From: Gammaproteobacteria bacterium
GTDB lineage: Bacteria; Pseudomonadota; Gammaproteobacteria; SURF-13
Reading direction: 5' to 3'
Length of the DNA: 64,000 nucleotides
Assembly (NCBI GenBank): GCA_016195665.1
Contig: JACPZD010000001.1
Span: forward strand, 186,001 to 250,000
Program-made: the position numbers and the translations under genes
The notes under the pieces: generated by a model
The model's input: the letters and a program-made list of their open reading frames with translations, nothing else
Databases searched by the model: none
What the model was told of the DNA's origin: nothing
Part shown: positions 45,687-57,549 of the stretch, piece after piece
Layout: every line of letters begins with the position of its first letter
How positions within the stretch are numbered: position 1 is the first letter of the stretch

Positions 45687-45726
45687 TTAAAAAAACGGCT
45701 CTGCCCGCTTTATGACAGAGCCGTTT
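45687..45726 (-). terminator. Rho-independent terminator downstream of katG
   Basis: On the minus strand AAACGGCTCTG pairs perfectly with CAGAGCCGTTT (11 bp) across a 12-nt loop and runs straight into seven T residues. It lies about 150 bp after the katG stop and beyond the catalase tail fragment. Confidence 0.85.
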
Positions 45727-45738
45727 GATACAGACTGA

Positions 45739-45858
45739 TTAAACTATTTCCTTCAGCAAAATGCCCAAGCCAGTCGCAATACCCAAACCCTATTCCGGAT
45801 CGGCCCTGTAGAAGTGCGCGATCTGGCGTTCCTGGATGAACCGTGGCACGTCCTTCAT
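45739..45858 (-). pseudogene. Catalase C-terminal tail fragment
   Basis: A minus-strand frame reads MKDVPRFIQERQIAHFYRAD-PE, then TAG, then GLGIATGLGILLKEIV and TAA. Heme catalases end with ERQI-HFY-ADPEYG-GL, so the TAG replaces a Tyr codon. The fragment starts 19 bp after the katG stop. It precedes the internal catalase piece, so the parts are out of their natural order and probably come from more than one event. Confidence 0.75.
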
Positions 45859-45877
45859 CAAGGCCTCTCCTCCGAGA

Positions 45878-48115
<2,238 letters not shown>

Positions 48116-48242
48116 TTATGCAACCCTCTTAAGTATGCAGAGTAGAGGGGCCGAAGAGAAAAATCTAATTGATTTTTAGAGCGTGAATGATAGTTTATAG
48201 CTATCATACGGCGGGCGGCGAGCCAGGGAAGATGGAACGCCG

Positions 48243-48356
48243 CGGCTCGCAGGCTGTTGAGAAACAGCCTGCGAGCAAAGCAAAACCCGCGTTTTTTGTT
48301 TTGTGAGTTGAAAAAGGCCATGGATGGCCTTTTTCAACATCCTGCTAGGAGCCCGC
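48243..48356. repeat. Multi-hairpin MITE-like element 1
   Basis: Three inverted structures lie back to back: a 14-bp stem GCTCGCAGGCTGTT (48245-48258 with 48263-48276), an A/T-rich GCAAAAC..GTTTTTTG hairpin, and a perfect 15-bp stem GTTGAAAAAGGCCAT (48307-48321 with 48324-48338). The ends are imperfect inverted repeats, GGCTCGCAGGCTGTTGA and GGCTCCTAGCAGGATGTTGA. It has no coding capacity. The neighbouring 48059-48242 shows only the katG leader. Confidence 0.7.
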
Positions 48357-48510
48357 GATCGCCGCGTTAAGCGAGGCGTAGAATCATTGTAGCCGCAGGA
48401 CAGTCGCGGCGAAAGGGAATAACCGTCGCACTTTTCGTGCGCCAAGGCTGACAGCAGGATGTCCCGGGCAGCGATTTCTCGAAAAATGCGACGCAATTCC
48501 GTTTTGGTAA

Positions 48511-48668
48511 TTAGGGAACCTCTGATTAAATCAGAGGTTCCAGCGGTGCAGGGACGCACCGCCATTTTTCAAACACGGAAGTGTTTGAAAAATGGAGAAA
48601 AGCAAAAACCACGTTTTTGCTTTTCGTGCTCTGAGAAGTCCAGGATGGACTTATTCAGAGCTTCCTTA
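48511..48668. repeat. Multi-hairpin MITE-like element 2
   Basis: Five hairpins follow one another with almost no spacer: GGAACCTCTGATT (48515-48541), GCGGTGC (48543-48562), CATTTTTCAAACAC with a GGAA loop (48563-48594), GAAAAGCAAAAAC (48597-48625) and GCTCTGA/AGTCC (48628-48661). The ends TAGGGAACCTCTGATTAA and TAAGGAAGCTCTGAATAA are imperfect terminal inverted repeats. The A/T-rich central hairpin resembles that of element 1. The remainder of 48357-48855 shows no gene I can recognise. Confidence 0.75.
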
Positions 48669-48855
48669 GGACAAAACGTAACCAGCACGAGTTTGGTGAA
48701 GCGTTTAAATGAGGTTCTCTTTTCGGTGGTTGTAACGGTACTCGTTTCCTTAAGGCGCCTGTGAAAATGATATTTTGAAACACTTCGGTAGTGGTACAGA
48801 CTATGTTTCGCATCACTCTAAAACCCTTCAACGCCATTTCAATGTCCTACTGAGG

Positions 48856-49896
48856 TCAATAAAGCCTGAAGCTCCATGATGACGCCTCGAGGTTCGCGGG
48901 GCTGAAGGGCGCGGCGATTTCCAGGGTGACCGGTATCGAAACGTTACTAGGCATGCCCTGCGCGATATCGCTGCCGGACGACAGATACTCCGCGGGATGA
49001 AAGCGGCGCTGGGCGAATTGTCGTCCGCCGAGATCCGAGAGGGTAAGTTGCAGGTCCGGGTAGGGTTGAGTAAAGCCCGCCTTATTTACCAGACTCAGAC
49101 GCACCACCAGCACTTCCCGAAGAGACGTGTGCGGAACGATTTCACTCCGTTGAATCTCGATCTTCGCAAGATCGCGTAACGGCGGAACCTCACAGGGAGC
49201 GACGGCCTTGACCACCTCGCAGTAGCTTTCCAACCAGGGATGCAGCACCGCGTTCTGGGACAGCTCCGCACGCATGTAGTAAATGTATTGCGCGGCCAGC
49301 ACCGCGATCAGCACCAGAATCGCCACGCTCCAGCTTAAAGTGCCAAGCCCGCTGTGACGTTGCGCCTTTATAGTGCGCGCTCTCTCGGCGGCATGAGCGA
49401 TTTCCTCCGCCACACCGGCCGGCGGCTCGACGATGGAAAACGGTGTGCCGCTGGATTCAAAAGACACGCCTGGCGAAGTCACCTCATACACATCAATCTG
49501 TTTAAATTCTGTGATCTCGGAAAGCAGCGGGGCCTCATCCTCCGGGATGACCGTCAAGGGTTCCGGTGCTGGCGGGGTCTCCGTGGCGGGCGACGCGGCG
49601 GGCCCTTCGGCGGAGCCCAGGGCGGGCTCCAACTCGCTGACCAGTTTATCCACCAGACCGAGCAGTTCCTCGGTGGAGTGCAGTTCATCCGCCGCAACAT
49701 CCGCCGGCTCAACCTCGGGCGCGGGAAGTTCCACCGTCTCGAAGACCGTGGGAATCTCGGGTAATTTTTCGGAGAGATAACGCAGTGCGTTGAAAATCTG
49801 ACCGCACCGCCCGCAACGCACCTTGCCCTGGGCCGTCTTGAGATCGGCGACCTGAATGCGGAACAGCGTGTCACAGTGCGGGCATTGGGTGTACAT
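48856..49896 (-). CDS. Zinc-ribbon DUF3426 membrane protein
   Basis: This 346-aa protein starts with an MJ0042-type zinc ribbon (CPHCDTLFRIQ with CGRCGQIFNA), followed by an acidic proline-rich linker, one membrane segment (SVAILVLIAVLAAQYIYYM) and a C-terminal DUF3426 domain. The function is unknown. In gammaproteobacteria and betaproteobacteria this gene is usually just downstream of prmA, as here. The topology suggests a cytoplasmic sensor ribbon and a periplasmic domain. Confidence 0.88.
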   Translation of the reverse strand: MYTQCPHCDTLFRIQVADLKTAQGKVRCGRCGQIFNALRYLSEKLPEIPTVFETVELPAPEVEPADVAADELHSTEELLGLVDKLVSELEPALGSAEGPAASPATETPPAPEPLTVIPEDEAPLLSEITEFKQIDVYEVTSPGVSFESSGTPFSIVEPPAGVAEEIAHAAERARTIKAQRHSGLGTLSWSVAILVLIAVLAAQYIYYMRAELSQNAVLHPWLESYCEVVKAVAPCEVPPLRDLAKIEIQRSEIVPHTSLREVLVVRLSLVNKAGFTQPYPDLQLTLSDLGGRQFAQRRFHPAEYLSSGSDIAQGMPSNVSIPVTLEIAAPFSPANLEASSWSFRLY

Positions 49897-49929
49897 GGAT
49901 TTAGGGGCTAGGGGCTAGTTCTGTAGCTT

Positions 49930-50061
49930 AGAACTTATCCATAAATAATTTACCGCAGAGGGCGCAGAGGAATCAAGAAGGATTTGTTTCTCCTCCGCGT
50001 CCTCCGCGGTGAAGCTTTTTCACCGCAAGGGACACAGGGGAACTATTTATGGATATGCTCT
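49930..50061. repeat. Third copy of the ~135-bp dispersed repeat, inverted
   Basis: Reading the minus strand, it starts AGAGCATATCCATAAATAG, contains GGAGGACGCGGAGGAGAAAC and ends TTATTTATGGATAAGTTCT, matching the pair at 4154-4420 with scattered changes. Its end overlaps the prmA stop codon (TAAGAGCAT). It fills the prmA to DUF3426 gap. Confidence 0.85.
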
Positions 50062-50939
50062 TAATCCGATTTTCTGATTCCTTCCAGGCACACCCAACCT
50101 TCACGTTCGCGCCAGATGCGCACTTCAAACCAGGGGCGATAGGCCTGAACCAGATGCTCAGCCTGTTCAAAGAGTATACCCGACAACACGATCCTTCCAC
50201 TTGGTTTTAGCAAGCCTGCGAAACGCGCGGCCAGGTCGCCGAGCACGTTCGCCAGGATGTTGGCGAGGATCAGGTCGGTCTGCACAGCGGGCAATTGTTC
50301 CGGCGCCATCGTTAAGATAGTCGCGCCCAGTCCGTTTTTCGCCGCGTTGGCGCGGGTAGCGGTGAGCGCCTGCGGATCGTGATCCACCGCCCACACCGTT
50401 ATTGCCCCCAGCTTCGCCGCGGCAAGCGCCAGAATGCCCGAACCGCAACCGTAGTCCAACACATCCAGGCCATGCACATCGTGCGCGTCCAGCCACTCCA
50501 GACACAGCGCCGTAGTCGGATGCGTACCAGTGCCGAAGGCGAGGCCCGGATCGAGAATAATATTTGCGGCGTCCGGCTCGGGCGGCTCATGCCAACTCGG
50601 ACAAACCCACAAACGTTCGCCGAATTTGAGCGGCTTAAATTGATCCAGACACTCCCGCTGCCAGTCCCTATCCTCTACTTGGGTGACGGTGTATCTCAAC
50701 GGCGCGTGAGCAGGAAATGTTGAGCGCAGCACATCAAGCACAGATTCTATATTCGCGTCGGCCTCGAACAAGGCCACGACATCGGTCCTCTCCCACAACG
50801 GCGTACTACCAAGCGGCGGCTCATAGAGCGGCTGGTCCGCGGCATCTTGCAGCGTTACGGCAAGCGCGCCCAGTTCTGATAACAGTTCGGAGAAGTGTGC
50901 GGCCCCGGTGGCATTGCGGCGGAAAGTGATTTGCAACAT
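50061..50939 (-). CDS. prmA: Ribosomal protein L11 methyltransferase PrmA
   Basis: PrmA methylates ribosomal protein L11 with AdoMet. The ATG at 50939 gives 292 aa; an in-frame TTG at 50951 is possible. The N-terminal substrate domain precedes the motif DPGLAFGTGTHPTTALCLEW and the AdoMet loop VLDYGCGSGILALAAAKLG; ANILANVL is the catalytic NxxA-type motif. It follows accC, 32 bp downstream, in the usual order. Confidence 0.96.
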   Translation of the reverse strand: MLQITFRRNATGAAHFSELLSELGALAVTLQDAADQPLYEPPLGSTPLWERTDVVALFEADANIESVLDVLRSTFPAHAPLRYTVTQVEDRDWQRECLDQFKPLKFGERLWVCPSWHEPPEPDAANIILDPGLAFGTGTHPTTALCLEWLDAHDVHGLDVLDYGCGSGILALAAAKLGAITVWAVDHDPQALTATRANAAKNGLGATILTMAPEQLPAVQTDLILANILANVLGDLAARFAGLLKPSGRIVLSGILFEQAEHLVQAYRPWFEVRIWREREGWVCLEGIRKSD

Positions 50940-50970
50940 AGGCAGAGACAAGTTTTGAATTTCTTGGGGG

Positions 50971-52311
<1,341 letters not shown>

Positions 52312-52337
52312 GATCGAAACTCAACGCGCCGCGATCA

Positions 52338-52793
52338 TCATTCGATAATAAACAAGGGCTGACCATATTCCACCGGCCTGCCGTTCTCGACCAGAATCGC
52401 GGTGATCACGCCGGCCTTGTCCGCCTCGATCTGGTTGAGGATCTTCATGGCCTCGATGACGCACAATGTCGCGCCGACCTCCACCTGTTGGCCGGTCTCG
52501 ACGAAGGGCTTGCTGCCCGGCGCGGGGGAGGAATAATAAGTTCCCACCATGGGCGCGGTGACCGTGTGGCCGCGCGGCGCGGCTTCGGCAGGCACGTTGG
52601 TTTTGCCTAATTCACCCGCCGCTGAAACGGGAGCGCCGCCGCCGGGTGCGATGTGAGTATGTGTAACGACCGGCGAGCCGCTCTGCCCATAGCGGCTAAT
52701 GCGCACCGCCTCTTCACCCTCGCGGATCTCGATCTCGGCGATGCCGGACTCTTCGAGCAGCTGGATCAGCTTTTTGACTTTGCGGATATCCAT
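52338..52793 (-). CDS. accB: Biotin carboxyl carrier protein AccB
   Basis: AccB carries the biotin of acetyl-CoA carboxylase. The 151-aa product starts at 52793 ([20 protein letters not shown]). A flexible Ala/Pro-rich linker leads to the biotinyl domain, with the biotinylated Lys in [18 protein letters not shown]. Start and stop signals of aroQ and accB are adjacent. Confidence 0.98.
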   Translation of the reverse strand: MDIRKVKKLIQLLEESGIAEIEIREGEEAVRISRYGQSGSPVVTHTHIAPGGGAPVSAAGELGKTNVPAEAAPRGHTVTAPMVGTYYSSPAPGSKPFVETGQQVEVGATLCVIEAMKILNQIEADKAGVITAILVENGRPVEYGQPLFIIE

Positions 52794-52794
52794 G

Positions 52795-53250
52795 TCAGCC
52801 TGCCTTGCCTTTCGCGGAAAGCTGCTGCAGCGCGGCCTGTAAGGCCAATTCGTACCCCACCGCCCCCAGCCCGCTGATGACGCCGGCGGCAATGTCGGAA
52901 AAATAGGAATGCTGCCGGAATGCTTCGCGCGCGTAGATATTGGAAAGATGCACTTCGATAAAGGGGATACGCACCGCGCTCAAGGCGTCGCGTAACGCGA
53001 CACTGGTATGGGTAAACGCAGCGGGATTAAATATGATAATGTTCACGGCTTCGTGGGCAGCCGCCTGAATGCGCTCCACCAGCTCATGCTCGGCATTGCT
53101 TTGAAAGCACACCAATTTATGCCCCGCGGCCCCGGCTATCTGCACCAGCCGGGCATTGATGGCGGCCAATTGGGTATCGCCATAAAGCTCCGGTTCGCGG
53201 CTACCCAGCAGGTTGAGATTGGGCCCGTGCAGTACTAATAGATTTGCCAT
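52795..53250 (-). CDS. aroQ: Type II 3-dehydroquinate dehydratase AroQ
   Basis: AroQ dehydrates 3-dehydroquinate in the shikimate pathway. The 151-aa product starts at 53250 ([20 protein letters not shown]), which carries the catalytic Arg and Tyr loop (ELYG after it). [16 protein letters not shown] and [17 protein letters not shown], with the catalytic His, are conserved. The aroQ-accB-accC order is common in gammaproteobacteria. Confidence 0.97.
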   Translation of the reverse strand: MANLLVLHGPNLNLLGSREPELYGDTQLAAINARLVQIAGAAGHKLVCFQSNAEHELVERIQAAAHEAVNIIIFNPAAFTHTSVALRDALSAVRIPFIEVHLSNIYAREAFRQHSYFSDIAAGVISGLGAVGYELALQAALQQLSAKGKAG

Positions 53251-53389
53251 GATATTATTGCTTAATGAATACTCTCTGGACATTGTGCATACTGCAATAA
53301 CGTTTGTCCAGCTTTTGGTTAAATGCCGGAAATTCGACGTAGATCGCTACAGTTTCTGTTAATTTGTCTCAAAACATAGGAATCAGAGT

Positions 53390-55546
53390 GTGAACAAACT
53401 CAACAATTGGCTTGCTGCAGGGCTGACGTTATTCCTTCTATTATTCACCCCCTCTCCGCAGTTGCTGGCCGCAGAAATCAGCCTCCAGCCCAAACTTGCG
53501 AAAACCACCGAGCGGCTGATTGTTAAGCTGCGCGATCCGGCAGCCGCGGGACAAGTCCACGGATTGAGCAGCGACCGATTGCACGGCCTCAGCGTCAAGG
53601 CCGGTGTGACTTTGTCATATCAGCGTGCCATGGCTGGGAACCTGCAGTTGCTTAAACTGCCGCGCCGCATGAACCTGGCCGAGGCGCAAACCGTCACGCG
53701 GCGACTGCAGGCCGATCCAGGCGTGGTATATGCCGAGCCCGATCAAATCAAGTTTCCAAGACTCGTTCCCAATGACACGGGATACTCCAACCAGTGGCAT
53801 TACAAGGCGCCTACTGACGAGACCGGCGGGACAAACCTCCCGGGAGCCTGGGACATCACGACCGGCTCACCCGGCCTCACGGTCGCGGTAATAGATTCAG
53901 GTATCCTGCCCCATGCCGACCTCGCCGGCCGCACGACGTCCGGCTATGACTTCGTTTCCGAAGATGCCCCCGGCGTGTTTCTCAGCGCCAATGATGGTAA
54001 CGGCCGCGATCCAGACCCCACCGACCCCGGCGATTGGATCAGTTCGGAGGAATCTCTCGGAACCGCGGCGGGGGGGTTCTTCAGCGGATGTAGTGTCAGC
54101 GACAGCGATTGGCATGGCACCCACGTGGCGGGCACGATCGCCGCTGCAACCAACAACGGCGCCGGGGTCGCGGGCGTAAACTGGGGATCGAAGGTGCTGC
54201 CGGTGCGGGTACTTGGCAAGTGCGGAGGCTATGATTCGGACATCCTCGACGCCATGCGCTGGGCCGCGGGTCTTTCCGTACCCGGCGTTCCCAGCAATCC
54301 GAATCCCGCCAGGGTACTCAATATGAGCCTGGGCGGCGGATCAAGCGGATGTAGCGCGGCTTACCAAGACGCTATTAATCAGGTCAATGCGGCGGGGGCG
54401 GTGGTGGTGGCGGCGGCGGGTAATGGCAATACGGTATCCAATTCCAGCCCCGACAGTTGCAACGGCGTGATTAACGTCGCAGCGACCAATCGCTTCGGCG
54501 GCAAGGCCTCCTACAGTAACTTCGGCGATAAAGTGGCCCTCAGCGCGCCGGGCGGCGAGGCCTTTTCTAACTTTGATCCCAACGGTATTTTGTCCACCTA
54601 CAACACCGGCACCACGACGCCTGCGGCGGACACGTACGCATACCTGCAGGGCACCAGCTTTGCGGCGCCGCACGTCGCGGGCATCGCCTCGCTGATGTTG
54701 TCGGCTAATCCTAATCTGAATCCAGCTCAGGTGCGTTCCATCCTGCAATCCACCGCACGTATCTTCCCTCCAGGTTCGACCTGTAACACCAACCTGTGCG
54801 GCGCCGGCATCGTCAACGCCGCGGCGGCGGTGGCGCAAGCGCGCGACCTGGCCTCCCCCGGCCCCCAGACCGGCTGGTGGTGGAACCCAGCCCAGAGCGG
54901 CCGCGGCTTCACCATCGAAGTGAGCGGCAACAACATGTTCATGGCGGGCTATCTGTACGCCGACGACGGCCGCGCCACCTGGCTGGTCTCCACCGGGCCG
55001 ATGACTAGCTCCAACCTGTACAGCGGCAAATTGCTCTCCTTCGGCGGCGGGCAGACCTTGAGCGGGACTTTTAAGTCCAACACTCTCACAAACGGCGACG
55101 TAGGCAATATCACCTTGCAATTTATTGACGCCACCCACGGCACGCTCACCTGGCCGGGCGGCGCCATCCCCATCGAACGCTTTATATTCAGTTCAGGCAC
55201 ACCCACCTTTCAGCCCGAGACCGGCTGGTGGTGGAACGAAGCCGAAAGCGGCCGCGGTTTCGCCATCGAGATTCAAGGCAATACGTTGTTCATGGCCGGT
55301 TACATGTACGACGACAGCGGCAATCCGGTTTGGTATGTCACAGAGGGCGCGATGGCTACACCCACCCTTTATCAGAACGCTTGGCTGCAATTCGCCAACG
55401 GCCAGACTCTGACGGGGCCATTTAAGCAAAACCAGCTCATCAACGGCAACGCGGGCGGTATCACTCTACAGTTCAACAGCTCAACGACCGCCACGCTGAC
55501 CTTGCCGGGCGGCCGGCGGATTCCGCTGACACGGTTCAGGTTTTAG
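53390..55546 (+). CDS. Secreted S8 subtilisin-like serine protease with C-terminal repeats
   Basis: This 718-aa protein begins with a GTG at 53390 and a signal peptide (LAAGLTLFLLLFTPSPQLLA). An inhibitor-like propeptide spans about 40-120. The S8 catalytic triad is intact: Asp in VAVIDSGIL, His in DWHGTHVAGTI and Ser in QGTSFAAPHVAGIASL. After the protease domain two repeats of about 105 residues follow, each starting TGWWWN..(Q/E)SGRGF and ending in a WPGG or LPGGRRIPLTRF stretch. The repeats resemble no domain I can name. It is monocistronic and probably extracellular. Confidence 0.9.
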   Translation: MNKLNNWLAAGLTLFLLLFTPSPQLLAAEISLQPKLAKTTERLIVKLRDPAAAGQVHGLSSDRLHGLSVKAGVTLSYQRAMAGNLQLLKLPRRMNLAEAQTVTRRLQADPGVVYAEPDQIKFPRLVPNDTGYSNQWHYKAPTDETGGTNLPGAWDITTGSPGLTVAVIDSGILPHADLAGRTTSGYDFVSEDAPGVFLSANDGNGRDPDPTDPGDWISSEESLGTAAGGFFSGCSVSDSDWHGTHVAGTIAAATNNGAGVAGVNWGSKVLPVRVLGKCGGYDSDILDAMRWAAGLSVPGVPSNPNPARVLNMSLGGGSSGCSAAYQDAINQVNAAGAVVVAAAGNGNTVSNSSPDSCNGVINVAATNRFGGKASYSNFGDKVALSAPGGEAFSNFDPNGILSTYNTGTTTPAADTYAYLQGTSFAAPHVAGIASLMLSANPNLNPAQVRSILQSTARIFPPGSTCNTNLCGAGIVNAAAAVAQARDLASPGPQTGWWWNPAQSGRGFTIEVSGNNMFMAGYLYADDGRATWLVSTGPMTSSNLYSGKLLSFGGGQTLSGTFKSNTLTNGDVGNITLQFIDATHGTLTWPGGAIPIERFIFSSGTPTFQPETGWWWNEAESGRGFAIEIQGNTLFMAGYMYDDSGNPVWYVTEGAMATPTLYQNAWLQFANGQTLTGPFKQNQLINGNAGGITLQFNSSTTATLTLPGGRRIPLTRFRF

Positions 55547-55562
55547 CTTCCGTCATAACCGC

Positions 55563-55705
55563 TACACCGCGGAGGACGCGGAGGGAAAACTATTTTGATC
55601 TTATTTCTCTGCGTGTCTTTGGCGGTTTGTGTATTTTCCTTTGCGTTCCTCTGCGCCCTCTGCGGTGAAAAGGTTTCATCACCGAGGAGACGGAGGGAAT
55701 TTTGA
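55563..55705. repeat. CGGAGGACGCGGAGG-type intergenic repeat
   Basis: CACCGCGGAGGACGCGGAGG near the left end and CTCTGCGCCCTCTGCGGTGA further right are complementary, with a second ACCGAGGAGACGGAGGG unit at the end. It shares the core of the 4154-4420 repeats but not their termini. It fills the protease to SMR gap. Confidence 0.65.
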
Positions 55706-55758
55706 GTAGAATACAAAACTTGATCCTCCGTCTCAGCGCCCACGCATAGGAGATAACA

Positions 55759-56085
55759 ATGTCAGCATGGCTTTACCTCGCCGCCGCCATTCTTTTTGAG
55801 GTGGCTGGCACCTTCTCGATGAGGATCTCCGAGGGGTTTACTAAACTCGCACCATCCACACTGGTGTTTGTCTTCTATACGGTCTCGTTCATCGCCATGG
55901 CCTTCGCCATCAAGCGGATAGACCTCAGCGTGTCGTATGCGATCTGGTCGGCGACCGGCACGGCGCTGATTGCGACAATCGGCATCGTCTACTTCGAAGA
56001 ACCGCTGACGGCGCTAAAAATCTTCTCCTTGCTCCTGATTATTTTAGGCGTGATTGGGTTAAACTTGGGCCCCACAGAACACTAA
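55759..56085 (+). CDS. Small multidrug resistance (SMR) family transporter
   Basis: This 108-aa protein has four membrane helices. The essential Glu lies in the first helix (AAAILFEVAGTFSMRISEG), and the family motif YAIWSATGTALIATIG is in the third. SMR proteins export cationic compounds (EmrE) or guanidinium (Gdx) in exchange for protons; some transport polyamines. Subgroup cannot be settled by eye. A GGAGA site precedes the ATG. It lies 26 bp before the cyclophilin gene. Confidence 0.92.
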   Translation: MSAWLYLAAAILFEVAGTFSMRISEGFTKLAPSTLVFVFYTVSFIAMAFAIKRIDLSVSYAIWSATGTALIATIGIVYFEEPLTALKIFSLLLIILGVIGLNLGPTEH

Positions 56086-56111
56086 GCAGCTATTTAAGGA
56101 AGGAGTGACAG

Positions 56112-56594
56112 ATGACTCACCGCAGCGCCGTAATCGAAACCAACAAAGGCACGATACGTTTTGAATTGCTGGAAACGGACGCCCCAAAAACCACCGAGAA
56201 TTTCATCACACTCGCCGGGCGCGGTTATTACGACGGCGTGGGTTTCCACCGTGTCATAAAAGGCTTCATGATCCAGGGCGGCGACCCGACGGGCACGGGC
56301 CGCGGCGGCGAATCGGCGTGGGGCGGGCGCTTCAACGACGAGATCGTCCCCCAATCGGAGTTGTACAAACAGGGCTACAAGGCTGGCACGGTGGCGATGG
56401 CCAACGCCGGGCCGAACACCAACGGTTCACAATTTTTCATCATGCACGTGGATTATCCCCTCCCGCACCAGTACGTCATCTTCGGTCGTGTCACTGAAGG
56501 TCAAGAGGTGGTCAACGCCATCGCCAATGTCGCGCGGGACCGCAACGACAAGCCCGTTGAACCGGTGGTGATGGAAAAGGTAACGATAGAATAG
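56112..56594 (+). CDS. ppiB: Cyclophilin-type peptidyl-prolyl isomerase
   Basis: This 160-aa cytoplasmic cyclophilin catalyses proline isomerisation during folding. It has no signal peptide, and the conserved FHRVIKGFMIQGGDPTGTG and GSQFFIMHVDYPLPHQYVIFG are present. GAGTGACAG stands before the ATG. It is convergent with the truncated deacetylase gene, with a repeat between them. Confidence 0.95.
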   Translation: MTHRSAVIETNKGTIRFELLETDAPKTTENFITLAGRGYYDGVGFHRVIKGFMIQGGDPTGTGRGGESAWGGRFNDEIVPQSELYKQGYKAGTVAMANAGPNTNGSQFFIMHVDYPLPHQYVIFGRVTEGQEVVNAIANVARDRNDKPVEPVVMEKVTIE

Positions 56595-56608
56595 AAGTCA
56601 AAACCCTA

Positions 56609-56674
56609 TCACCGCAGAGGACGCGGAGGAATCCGACCAAACGGGTTTGTCTCTCTCTGCGTCCTCCGCGGTGA
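56609..56674. repeat. Palindromic GAGGACGCGGAGG repeat at the deacetylase 3' end
   Basis: TCACCGCAGAGGACGCGGAG (56609 onward) pairs with CTGCGTCCTCCGCGGTGA (to 56674), leaving a loop of about 25 nt. It shares the core of the other CGGAGGACG repeats. The deacetylase stop codon is 6 bp away. Confidence 0.7.
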
Positions 56675-56679
56675 AGATT

Positions 56680-57411
56680 TTACCGGTCTGAGCACGCCAG
56701 CATAGCTTCCACCACCGCCGGCCAGGCGGCGCGGAAATCCCGGTCATCGGCGCCGGGCCGCATCGGGATGTTGAGTTTGGCGCCCGCTGCCGCGCCGCGT
56801 CCGTGTTCGTGGGCCGCCCCGGTGCCCGGATAGAGATACCTCCCGTCCTCGTGCAGATCGGCAAAGAACATCTCGGGATCGTCTTCAAAGGCGTAGTACA
56901 CGCCGTCGCCGTGATGGGCGTCTATGTCCACATAGGCGACACGCCTTATACCGTGCACCACCCGCAGGGTCTCGATCACCACGCCGCAATCGTTGAACAC
57001 GCAGAAACCCGCCGCGCCGTCGCGGCGCGCGTGGTGCAGCCCGGCAATGGGCACGAAGGCGCGCCGGCACTCGCCGCTTAGCACCCGCTCCATCGCGGCC
57101 AGCGACGTGCCCACCACATAGGCCGCCGCCTCGTAGACGCCGGGAAAGGCCGGGGTGTCGCCATAGTCGAGAAAGCCCTCGCCGCTCTCCGATTGCGCCT
57201 TCACCCGCTCCACGTACTCGTGGCCGTGAAAGCGCTCGATCTGCTCCTGCGTCGCCAGCGCCGGCGCACAGGTCTGCACCCGTTTATCGAGTCCGAGCCG
57301 CACCGCCTCATCCCAAAACGCCTGCATGCGATCGGACCCAAACGGGTGGCCGTGACCGAAACCGTAGCGGGCCAGTTCATCGCCTACAAAGACGCAGACC
57401 GGACTATTCAT
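56680..57411 (-). CDS. Histone deacetylase family protein, C-terminally truncated
   Basis: This 243-aa protein belongs to the AcuC/HDAC family of zinc-dependent deacetylases, which in bacteria act on acetylated polyamines, acetoin-pathway enzymes or other amides. The N-terminal part is good: AGLHHARRDGAAGFCVFNDC (His pair) and VDIDAHHGDG (zinc ligands). Family members run about 300-370 aa. The second zinc-ligand Asp region (GADSLxxDPL) and the catalytic Tyr in GGGGY are missing. The frame ends (VVEAMLACSDR) 6 bp from a palindromic repeat, so repeat-linked deletion is likely. It is probably inactive. Confidence 0.8.
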   Translation of the reverse strand: MNSPVCVFVGDELARYGFGHGHPFGSDRMQAFWDEAVRLGLDKRVQTCAPALATQEQIERFHGHEYVERVKAQSESGEGFLDYGDTPAFPGVYEAAAYVVGTSLAAMERVLSGECRRAFVPIAGLHHARRDGAAGFCVFNDCGVVIETLRVVHGIRRVAYVDIDAHHGDGVYYAFEDDPEMFFADLHEDGRYLYPGTGAAHEHGRGAAAGAKLNIPMRPGADDRDFRAAWPAVVEAMLACSDR

Positions 57412-57441
57412 GCCTGTTAATGAAAATTAATGAAATAGTTG

Positions 57442-57469
57442 TTGACAGCGCTGCCTCATTTTGTACTAT
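57442..57469 (+). promoter_or_regulatory. Candidate sigma-70 promoter for the DUF2156 gene
   Basis: TTGACA (57442-57447), a 16-nt spacer and TACTAT (57464-57469) lie about 80 bp upstream of the ATG at 57550. This is a good match in an otherwise noncoding gap. Confidence 0.6.
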
Positions 57470-57549
57470 TAGCGCACTCAATGTACACGAGTGCCGCCCG
57501 CGGCAAAACCGCGGGGATCATTAACCCAACATCAAGGAGTCACTGGACG

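Noticed and set aside
48176-48565. 129-codon minus-strand frame across the hairpin elements
   Set aside because: Both ends translate the hairpin repeats; the middle (TELRRIFREIAARDILLSAL) looks protein-like but has no support as a gene.
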